Below are positions 21,932 to 30,050 of a stretch of 30,050 bases of DNA, one piece after another. Below the pieces are notes generated by a model. The model saw only the letters and a program-made list of their open reading frames with translations. It made no database searches and was not told where the DNA came from. The stretch is from Chromera velia (Eukaryota; Sar; Chromeraceae): positions 44,066 through 74,115 of the forward strand of contig JAHBMJ010004030.1 of NCBI GenBank assembly GCA_018398765.1. Reading direction: 5' to 3'. The translations under genes were made by a program, and so were the position numbers. Position 1 is the first letter of the stretch; each line of letters starts with the position of its first letter.

Positions 21932-21939
21932 CACATACA

Positions 21940-22485
21940 TGCGCACGCACATACCATTCACATACAGAAACACAAATATGTACAGATCATACACAGCACA
22001 CGCATGCACATGCACAAAAAAGCAAAAAAAGATATTCATAGATACATGAAGAGAAGGAGTGAGCGAGCGAGCTGAAGAGAAAGGGAGGGAAAGATAGAGA
22101 AAAAGAGATAGAAGAAAAGAAAGAGAGAGAAAGAGAGAGAGAGAAAGAGAGAGAGAGAAAGAGAAGAATGAATGACATTTGTAAGTTCAGAGGGATATGC
22201 CTCAGTATTGATATTCCTCATTGGATGCTTTGTACTGCACCTGACAAATGCCATGTAGTAAAAGAAGCATGTGCGACAGACAGAGGTAAAGAAAGAGCCG
22301 AGGAAACAGAGAGAGGAAAAGAGCAACCAGAGCAACAGAAAGAGTTCATCACATACTGGCGCACACTATCGACTATTCAAAGGTGTATACGGCGTGCGTG
22401 GAAGCTAGTTTCACAGGCTGACATATGTACGCGGGGGCAAACACACACGCATACATACACATACACATATACACACACACACAGT

Positions 22486-22517
<32 letters not shown>

Positions 22518-22555
22518 CACACACCCAAGCGCGCACGCGCGCGCGCGTATGCGTG
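21940..22555. repeat. Tandem duplication of about 615 bp, copy 1
   Basis: Contains, in order, CA-rich DNA, CACAAAAAAGC, GATATTCATAGATA (22031), a GA-rich block, AGGGATATGCCTCAG (22191), ACTATCGACTATTCAAAGG, and ACATATGTACGCGGGGG followed by (CA)n. The same order recurs 615-616 bp downstream. No gene is recognised within it. Confidence 0.9.
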
Positions 22556-22734
22556 CATGCATGTACCGTTCACACAATCATGTATACAAACGCAAATGTG
22601 TACACATCATGCACAGCACACGCACATGCACAAAAAAGCAAGAAGAGATATTCATAGATATACAGAGAGAAAGAGTGCGCGAGCGAGCCAAAAAGAAAGG
22701 GAGGGAAAGATAGAAAGAAAGAGAGAGAAGAAGA

Positions 22735-22765
<31 letters not shown>

Positions 22766-23060
22766 AAGAGAGAGAGAAAGAGACGAATGACACGTGTAAG
22801 TCCAGAGGGATATGCCTCAGTGTTGATGTTCCTCATTGGATGCTTTGTACTGCACCTGACGAATGCAATGTAGCAAAAGAAGTATATGCAACAGACAGAG
22901 GCAAAGAGAGGGCCGAGGAGACAGCAAGATACTGACGCACACTATCGACTATTCAAAGGTGTACACGGCGCGTGTGGGAGCTAGTTTTATAGGCTGACAT
23001 ATGCACGCGGGGGTAAACACATATATGCATGCACACACACACATACACATACATGTATAC
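22556..23060. repeat. Tandem duplication of about 615 bp, copy 2
   Basis: Matches copy 1 at GATATTCATAGATA (22647) and AGGGATATGCCTCAG (22806). It lacks about 39 bp present in copy 1 near 22310-22355, so the later marker (ACATATGCACGCGGGGG, 22997) is offset by 576 bp. Scattered substitutions show that the duplication is not recent. Confidence 0.9.
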
Positions 23061-23122
23061 ACAGAGAGAGAGAGAGAAAGAGAGAGAGAGAAAGAGAGAG
23101 AGAAAAAGAGAGAGAGGGGGGG
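23061..23122. repeat. (GA)n repeat with GAAA interruptions
   Basis: Purine-only tract ending in a run of G. The next 200 bases, up to 23330, show no gene that I can support. Confidence 0.9.
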
Positions 23123-23330
23123 GGATATGCTTGCCTCTACTGCCTTGGAAAAACAGTGTTACTCCGATTCGTCTCCTTTTCATAGGTCTTTTTGAAAAAG
23201 CACAGATAATTTTGAAAGAGAGTAACGAATGCACACAAAAATGAAAACGCCCCTGCTCTGACACATCCTGATTTGGTGAAGAGAAGTGAAACAGGGTTGG
23301 AGACGGGGAGACGAATGATTGAACGAGAGA

Positions 23331-23645
23331 ATGTCAAGAAGAACTGCAAGTTTCCGCAGTAGGTGGGGGCCTCGTTTGTTCGAAACAAAATGCTTTGGTG
23401 AAAGAAGTGGATGTTTTAGAGAACTGAGTAGCGTTCTCCCATGCCAAACTTGCAGCCAAAGTGACTGTCGGAGGTGCCGAAGTCCATGGACTCCTGCGTG
23501 CATCCTGTGTGCAGACGGTTCTTGCAAGCCGCATGGCGCGGGCCCACCAAAGACCCCGGCACTGAGTAAGTCGGTCGGGCCCACTACCGCGTGTGGACAA
23601 ATGGGAAAAAAAGTGCGGACAAAATGTGCTCACTGTATTAATTGA
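23331..23645 (+). CDS. Possible small cysteine-rich protein (104 aa), unrecognised
   Basis: An ATG at 23331 opens a 104-residue frame that ends in TGA; a TGA also lies just upstream in frame. Twelve Cys are present. The central part follows the spacing C-x2-C-x4-C-x2-C-x7-C-x2-C-x4-C (CQTCSQSDCRRC, then ACILCADGSC), and the C-terminus is KCAHCIN. Such spacing suits metal binding, but I do not recognise a family. The frame could instead be one exon, a mobile-element remnant or chance. A competing exon reading exists (acceptor CTTGCAG at 23455, donor GTAAGTCGG at 23572). Confidence 0.3.
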   Translation: MSRRTASFRSRWGPRLFETKCFGERSGCFRELSSVLPCQTCSQSDCRRCRSPWTPACILCADGSCKPHGAGPPKTPALSKSVGPTTACGQMGKKVRTKCAHCIN

Positions 23646-23968
23646 GGGGATAGGGCCGGGGGTCCGCGCGGCGCCATGCATGCACTCCCCGGCCATGCAG
23701 GCCAACGAAAAAATGAAAGCAATTACTAGCTAGCCAGGCTGCCAGACGATCTTCATAAAATTCCAGGAGGATTGGCGTGCAGTATACTCTGAGAAGCATC
23801 GCTGTAAGTGAAAGCACTCCCTTTTTCTCAAACGCCTTCGGTGATTCGGGTTGCACTTCCTCTCATTTTTGCTGGAATTCCCTTGAGATACCTGCCAGTC
23901 TCTAGAGACTACAGCTGTCTCTGCACTCTTCTCTCCCTGCCACACCAACAACGTGCAAGAGAAGCAAG
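23646..23968 (+). promoter_or_regulatory. Upstream region of the acyl-CoA synthetase gene
   Basis: A GC-rich stretch at 23650-23705 (CCGGGGGTCCGCGCGGCGCC) precedes mixed sequence and a pyrimidine-rich leader (CTGCACTCTTCTCTCCCTGCC) just before the start codon. No TATA box is clear. Regulatory role is inferred from position only. Confidence 0.35.
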
Positions 23969-25773
23969 ATGGCTGATGTAATGTTTCAGCTTGTGTTGGC
24001 GGTTCTGTGCGTCTTTACGTTTCAATACGCCCCTTTGTTGACGGCTGTATTTGCCGTCCTGGGTTCCCTTCTGTTTTTGATGCTTTCGGCGGACTCCGGC
24101 AAACCCCCTGAACACCTGTATTCAGTGGAGGCACTGGCGGCAAAGAACAAAAGTGAGCCGGTTGAATTGGTGGGATGCAGCTGCTGAGATTCTACGGAAC
24201 TGTGGTCGCTCACCTCAGGGGCTCTTTCACTGCGAGCATCCCCCTTCCCAATCCGTATCCACTTGGTCGCTTCTGGACGTCTCTGCCGATTCCAACATCT
24301 GACCTTTATTCACATATCAATCTCATCCTTTCCAACTCCCTTCTTTTCGTGTGCATGCTTCTGCTTCTGTGCTTGTATGCATATGCAACGAGGTCTTTCC
24401 CCTCTTCTCTTGCCCTCTCTCTCTGTGTATGTATGAGTGGGTTTGTGCAGACGAGTCCGGAGTGTACAGATGCGCCTGGGAGGGGTCCCGACTCCACGAC
24501 GGGTACAAAGGATTCACGTCCTGGTCGGTCGGTCCCCTCATCCCTCCCTGCATCCAGTCTCTTCTTCTGGAGAGACGGTAGTCTTGTGCTTTCTCTGCCT
24601 CTCGCTTTGACAGAGATAAGAGGACTCCCGAGACGGAGAGAGAAATGAAATAAATCCGCAGCCGTCTCTGCCGGTCTGCCTCAGCTCCCTAGCCGTCTCT
24701 CATATCCTCCCATGAGTGCAGTGGAGCAGGCAGCGAAAATGCTGCTAGCAAGTCTCCTTATCTCAATTTTGGAAATGCCGGTTTGAATTCTTGCTGCGCG
24801 TGCACTTGGTGCCATGTCGTGAACGCTTTGCCTGGCCGAGGAAGAGTGTCTACGCGACCTGCTTTGGTCGGTGTTCGGTTGTCAGCATCTCCCCGCCACT
24901 TTGAGAAGAAAGAGACCATAGAAATTTTTGCGCTTTTTAATGGTTTTTGTCCGGCTGAATGAAACTGTTTGCATGCAGCTGGTTCAACTTCGAGAACACA
25001 GCAAAGTACAACGCCAGCAAGCCGGCGTTCGGTACGAGAGGGAAGAAGGCGGACGGCTCGAGCGGAGCTTATGAGTGGAAGACCTGGGGGGAGGTCTCAG
25101 AGGATGTGGGGGCTTTTGCTTCTGGCCTTGTGAAGCTTGGGGCTCTGGAGGAGAAGTCGTTCCCCAACGAGAAACTTCAAAAGGCGTACAAATTCTTGGG
25201 CGTCACGGGCAAGAACAGATACGAATACTACGTCACTATGCAGGTGGGTTGGTGCAGTCATGTCTGACTTGCTTGTCTGTCCGTGCTCACTGCTAGACCT
25301 TGTTTCCTTTTCTCCGTTCTTCTTCCCTCCTTACGCGCAAAATTTCTTTCGCCGCCCCATTAGGGAGGGAGACAGACTCTTCGTTCCCCCCCCCCCCNCC
25401 CCCCCCTCGGTTTTCCTCGCTGACTTCCTCCAGACACCCACGTTGCTACTGACTCCCCTTCCCCTTTCCCCCGATACAGGCGAGTTACCGCCAGGGCGGG
25501 TGCCTGGTTCCCCTCTACGACACTCTGGGCCCCGACACGTTCGAGTACATCATCAACCAGACGAGCATGAAGACCGTTGTCGTGGCAGAGTCCCCCCTCG
25601 CAAAGCAGCTCCTGAACATACACAAGAAGTGCAAGTCTCTGAAGATCATCGTGCAGATGGATGAGGTCAGTGCGTCGGCAGGAAGAAGTAAACTGAGCCT
25701 CCGAAGGGCAGCGAGGGGGGGGATTCATGCCTCTCTCTTTCAATGCATCTCCGTCTCCAGCTACTGCCCCTGA

Positions 25774-25807
<34 letters not shown>

Positions 25808-28049
25808 GCTGGGCTCTTGTTTCCTGACCCTCTACCGTTGACCGAGCTAGTGTTAGTCCAGGAACCCGAAAATAAGGCGAATGCTGACGTGGAAATGTCC
25901 ATTGCCTACACTCTGTCTCCCCATTTTGTCTGTTTCTATCTGTCCGTCTGTTTGTATGGAAAGAAGAAAGAGAAAAAGGGGGAAAGAGAATGACCTCGTC
26001 TGTCGGTCTGCCTGCTTGCCTTTCTTGCAGCCTCCTGCCGATTTGAAGAAGGAAGCGAAGGATGCAGGTATCCAGCTTCTCTCCTTCTCTGAAGTCATCG
26101 AGGCCGGCAAGAAGAGCCCCTCCCCCCCCACTCCCGCCAAATCCTCTGACGAGATGAACACGATCTGCTACACCAGCGGCACGACTGGGAACCCGAAGGG
26201 GGCATTCGTGACGCACAAGCAGATGCTCGCGGCGGTACGTGGGTCCTTGGTTCGATCGATTGTTTGGTTTTCTTCTTCTTTTGAAGTGGACTCAGACAGG
26301 GTTTCAGGGACAGGGAGGGAGGGAGGGAGGGAGGGGGAGGCTTGCGTGTGTGGAATGAGAAGCGCAAAAGCCGAGAAAGGCAGGGAAGGAATCGTTGACA
26401 AACAAGATTGGATATTTTGTCCCTTCGTGGTCGTCGTCTTCTGATTGAATCCTTCTTTCTCTCTCGGTTGTTGTTGCTCTAGCTGTCTGTTGGGCCTCAG
26501 CTGATCAATCCGACCGTGTGGAGTCATGCAGTCCTTCTCGTCGACTCTTTTCTCCGACTTGGAAAGTGATTCATTCATAAGTGCAGTCATGCCGCAGAGG
26601 GGAGTACTCCCTGATTTCTTCCTCTCATTCCCCTGATGTAACTAACGATGCAGGTGAGTGCCTTGAAGTTCATCACCGAGAAGAACAACCTCCCGTTTGG
26701 GCCTGACGACATGCACATCTCCTACCTTCCCTACGCGCACATCTTCGAACGGGCGGTCAGTTGGAGCTAATGGGTGAAGGAAAGGAAGTGATCGAATGAG
26801 TGAGAGAGTAAAAAGAAAAAGCGAAGTGAAGTGAAGTGAAGTTGCGTGGTGGAAGCGACAAACAACGGCAGGAAAGAAGACTAAAGAAAAGAAAAAAGCA
26901 GAGAGGCATGTGATTGAACCGTTGGGTGAAATTCTCAGATCGATTCCCTTCCCGGTCTCTGGTCCTTCTAACTTTCCGTCTTGTTTACTGGTTCGTTCTT
27001 CCTTCCCTTCTTTCTGTCCATACGTCCTTCCTCGACCACCCTGCCTCACCTCCTGACTGCACATATGCCTTCCTTCTTCCCTTCCATTTCCTGCATGCAT
27101 TCCTGCCTGCCTGCCTGCAGGTCTGTGAAGTCCTGACAGCTGCAGGGTCGATGACGGCCTTCTTTGCAGGGGACACCGCGAAGTTGGTTGATGACATCCA
27201 GACCTGCAAGCCGACTGTGTTCTTCTCAGTGCCCAGGCTGTACTCACGAATCTATGACAAGATCGCGGCAGGTGGGTGGGTTTTGGCTGTCCTTCTTCCT
27301 TTCTAGAGGTCCCTCCCTCCCGGTGTGTCGGTCTCTGGTCGGTCCTCGATGTCCTCCCGTCCTGCTGCTGCTGTAAGGGAGCTAGAGAGTCAGTCCACCG
27401 ACATGCGTGCAGCCAAAGTGAGAAAGAAAAACTGAAAAAAGATGCTGAAGACCTGCAACTCGGCTCCTACGACTGTCTGCACGTCTCCCGCTTGTTTGTG
27501 TGCGGCGTTTTCCCTTTTGAAATGAAATGTTGTCAGTAATCGTAGAAGGTTACCACTTTTTCTTGGCCGTGATGTGTAGCACGGGTGCATGCATGAGTCT
27601 GTTCTCGCTGCACGGATCATTTCTTTGCTTCTTTGCCGGCTGCATTCATGCAGGTGCCAACAAGGGTGGGTTTGTGAAGAAGACGCTGTTCAACCTCGGG
27701 CTGCGAATCAAGAAGGAGCATCTGAGGGCAACTGGGAGCGCCAAGCATTTCCTCTGGGACCTTTTGGTGTTCGGCAAGACGAAGAATGCACTGGGAGGAA
27801 GAGTGAGGTACTGCCTGACAGGGGCTGCTCCTATGAGCAAAGAGGTGCAAGTCAGTCGTTCGCCTTGGTCTGCTTTTGATCGTTTTTCCCTACCTGTGAC
27901 TGTCTTTCGTCTGTGTTTGTTTCGTTCTTTCCTTTCTTCTCATTTGTTTCTGTCTGTCTGTCTGTCTGCTCGTGAACAAAAATAGAGAGAAGAAGAAAAG
28001 AAGTCCTCGATTCGCTTGTCCGAATCGCGACTGTCGTTTTTGTGGCACA

Positions 28050-28095
<46 letters not shown>

Positions 28096-28100
28096 GTCTC

Positions 28101-28136
<36 letters not shown>

Positions 28137-29986
28137 GATTGATCTGATCGCACCGCCATGCCATGCAGCTGGAATGAAGGAAGGCTCCCTCCTCCCTTTC
28201 TTTTTCTTTCCCTTCGCTTCTCTCTCCCCCTCTCTCCCTCTCTCTATTGCTGCTGTGTGTCCTCTTTTTTGTTTGATTTTGCGTCTGGCCATCATGCATT
28301 GTCTTCCTTCCCTTCTGGTCTCTCTCTGTCTGTCTGTCTGTCACACACACGTCTGCCTGCTTGCAGGAGTTCCTTCGCTGCTGCTTCTGCTGTCCTTTGT
28401 TTGAGGGGTACGGGATGACTGAGACCATCGCATGCGGGGGGATGACCTTCTCTCTGGACCCGAACTGCGGCATCGTTGGAGGACCCGTACCCTCAGTGGA
28501 GGCAAAGGTGCTCGGAATTCCGGAAATGAACTACACGCCCCATGACAAGTCAGTCAGTCAGTCGAGCCACTTAATTCGACTCAGTTAATTGACTATGGGT
28601 GATGGATGTGTGTTCAGTTGAGTTATCTTCTTTTCAGGGTGCAGAATCGCAGCTTTCATTTCATGTCTGTTTCTCGGTCACTTCCTCCTTCATTCTTTCC
28701 TTGATGCTGCTAGCGAGCGAGCGAGAGAGGATCAAGGTTGTGAATTTGGATGTCTCTCGATTACGCATTAGATGCTTCAATTCTTCCTGCCTGCCTGCCT
28801 TTCTGCCTGCAGGGACGATGAGGGCCGACCGATGCCGAGGGGAGAGCTCTGTCTCCGGGGTCCCTCTGTGTTCTCTGGGTACTTCCAGAACGAGGAGAAG
28901 ACCAAGGAGGCTCTCGACGACGAGGGCTGGTTCCACACGGGAGATGTCGTCAAGGTGAGGTGAGGTGAGGGTACTGCATGCATGCAGAGAGAGGGGGAGG
29001 GGAGAATCGTCGTCGGCTCAGCGGTGGTCTCTTGGGGCTTCTTTGTATCTTCGCATGGTCCCTCGCTTGCCTTCCTTCCTGGTCTCTGTCATCTCATTGA
29101 GCAGCCAGAAGGCATCTAGATTGATTCATACAGAATTCACTTTCTTACAGAATTCTTTGATTGCGTGGTTGCGTCTTCGTGCGTGCGTGCGTGTGTGTGT
29201 GTGTGTGTGGTTGTGTGTGTGTGTGCAGGTGCACCCGAACGGCGCCTTCCAGATCATCGACAGGGCGAAGAACATCTTCAAGCTCGCCCACGGAGAGTAC
29301 ATCGCACCCGAGAAGATCGAGAACGTGTACGTGCAGGCCTTCAGCGTCGCACAGGCGTTTGTGTACGGCACCTCCACGGAGAGGTTCCTTGTGGCCATAG
29401 TCGTGCCGTCGGATGAGGGCGTGAAGGTTTGTCAGTCGATTAATCAGTCATAAATGCCGGGGGAAAGAAGGGTGTTGCATGCGCAACACAAAAGGCAGCT
29501 TCCAGTGTCCATCTGTAAACTGTGCCATGACAGTTGCTTCTTGTCAAATCGGATTGCGCCCTTCCCCTCTCGACCGTCCACATCTTCTTTCTCATTGGCC
29601 TGTCGGCGGATTGATGGACCAAAGGGTGAACGTGTTTCGATTCGTTGGAAACATTGTATCAAGGCATATGTCTTCGTATTGTGAATTTCTGTGTGTGTCT
29701 CCTTTTTTCCATGCAGGCTTTTGCTGACAAGACAGGCAAGTCCCGCGACATGAAGGCACTCTGCAAGGACGAGGACTTCAAGAAGGAAGTGGTGGAGGAG
29801 ATGAATGCGGCAGGGAAGGCCAACAAACTGAACGGGATGGAATTCGCCAAGGAAGTCACGCTCTGGCCCGAGCCCTTCACTGTGGAAAACGACCTTTTGA
29901 CTCCCTCCTTCAAGCTGAAGCGATTCCAGGCAAAGACCGTCTTCGAGAAGGAAATTGCGGAAATGTACGCGAAACTCAACAAGTGA
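23969..29986 (+). CDS. ACSL: Long-chain acyl-CoA synthetase (fatty acid-CoA ligase, AMP-forming), membrane-anchored, 12 exons, complete
   Basis: Exons: 23969-24152, 24451-24523, 24979-25243, 25480-25665, 26031-26234, 26654-26755, 27121-27271, 27654-27850, 28367-28548, 28813-28954, 29229-29426, 29717-29986. All junctions are GT..AG with matching phases, giving 717 residues, normal for ACSL. It activates long-chain fatty acids with ATP to acyl-AMP and then acyl-CoA. Motifs: [11 protein letters not shown] (283-293, ATP/AMP binding), [17 protein letters not shown] (469-474), GWFHTGD (553-559), [10 protein letters not shown] and [13 protein letters not shown] (571-593, fatty acyl-CoA synthetase signature), and [10 protein letters not shown] with the expected catalytic Lys694. 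Residues about 5-40 are hydrophobic and probably anchor the enzyme in a membrane (ER or plastid envelope; not decidable here). The start codon context AGCAAGATGG is good and no other ATG fits the anchor. No catalytic residue is missing. Exon 1 to 2 joining (A|AC, phase 1) is the least homology-supported junction. Confidence 0.95.
25384..25407. repeat. Poly-C run with one unresolved base
   Basis: A run of C with a single N at 25398 in intron 3 of the acyl-CoA synthetase gene, upstream of the exon 4 acceptor. Homopolymer length is probably uncertain. Confidence 0.9.
25775..25804. repeat. (TG)n repeat
   Basis: In intron 4 of the acyl-CoA synthetase gene. Confidence 0.95.
28052..28135. repeat. 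(CT)n followed by (TTGA)n
   Basis: (CT)n at 28052-28090 and about eight TTGA units at 28101-28135, in intron 8 of the acyl-CoA synthetase gene. Confidence 0.95.
29179..29228. repeat. (GT)n repeat abutting the exon 11 acceptor
   Basis: (GCGT)n and then (GT)n end in GTGCAG|GTG, the acceptor of acyl-CoA synthetase exon 11. Confidence 0.95.
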
Positions 29987-30050
29987 AAAGGGGCAAATGG
30001 AGGCGATGCGAGGCGGGTAAGGGGCTTGAAAGTGCAGGCGATGGAAGGCC

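Noticed and set aside
17524-21938. 8-bp target-site duplication (ACACACAT / ATGCACAT) proving a hAT element
   Set aside because: Only six of eight bases match, and both flanks are CA-rich, so the match is expected by chance.
22168-22836. Open frames within the 615-bp duplication (both strands)
   Set aside because: Mostly translations of (CA)n and (GA)n. The shared non-repetitive part gives no recognisable protein, and the frames differ between copies.
15358-23684. TGCATGCA palindromes near both gene starts (15358-15365, 23677-23684) as ApiAP2-type promoter sites
   Set aside because: The same palindrome also occurs in introns and at acceptors (near 1626, 11092, 24970, 27094, 27590, 28977), so it is not specific to promoters here.

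Overview
The window looks like nuclear DNA of a unicellular eukaryote. Two large genes are cut into many small exons with GT..AG introns. Exons are GC-rich, introns are loaded with di- and tetranucleotide repeats, and one scaffold gap falls inside a (CA)n tract. A photosynthetic alveolate of the chromerid type (Chromera velia would fit) is my best guess. That is an inference from gene style; no marker gene in the window proves it.

Positions 1-14936, minus strand: a strawberry notch-type (SBNO) helicase-like chromatin regulator. I rebuilt 23 exons whose phases all agree, giving about 1,980 residues; the 3' end runs off the left edge. The order is an acidic disordered N-terminus, helicase motifs I and II, the SATGASE block, the second helicase lobe with [11 protein letters not shown], a very long disordered insert, and the C-terminal SBNO region. 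Positions 14937-15640 are its upstream region.

Positions 15640-17531: an AT-rich island with degenerate 33-bp repeats, an unassigned stretch, and a (CA)n/(GA)n block holding a 294-base gap. Positions 17532-21931: a 4.4-kb DNA transposon-like element. It has perfect 18-bp terminal inverted repeats and eleven copies of AATCATTA/AATGATTA next to the ends. It carries two broken, divergent genes: one with an N-terminal C2H2-like finger (minus strand), and one with a basic coiled-coil part that splices in frame into a 58-bp minisatellite (plus strand). Positions 21940-23060: a tandem duplication of about 615 bp starting within 10 bp of the element. Positions 23331-23645: a small cysteine-rich open frame of doubtful status.

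Positions 23969-29986, plus strand: a complete 12-exon gene for a membrane-anchored long-chain acyl-CoA synthetase of 717 residues. The two host genes are divergent and about 9 kb apart; I see no functional link between them.

The most unusual signal lies in the introns. In both host genes the 5' splice site is commonly the first unit of a tandem array (GTNN)n. In 19 of 33 introns GT recurs at +1, +5 and +9, and in 12 of 33 also at +13. Many 3' splice sites are likewise the last unit of a simple repeat ending in GCAG.
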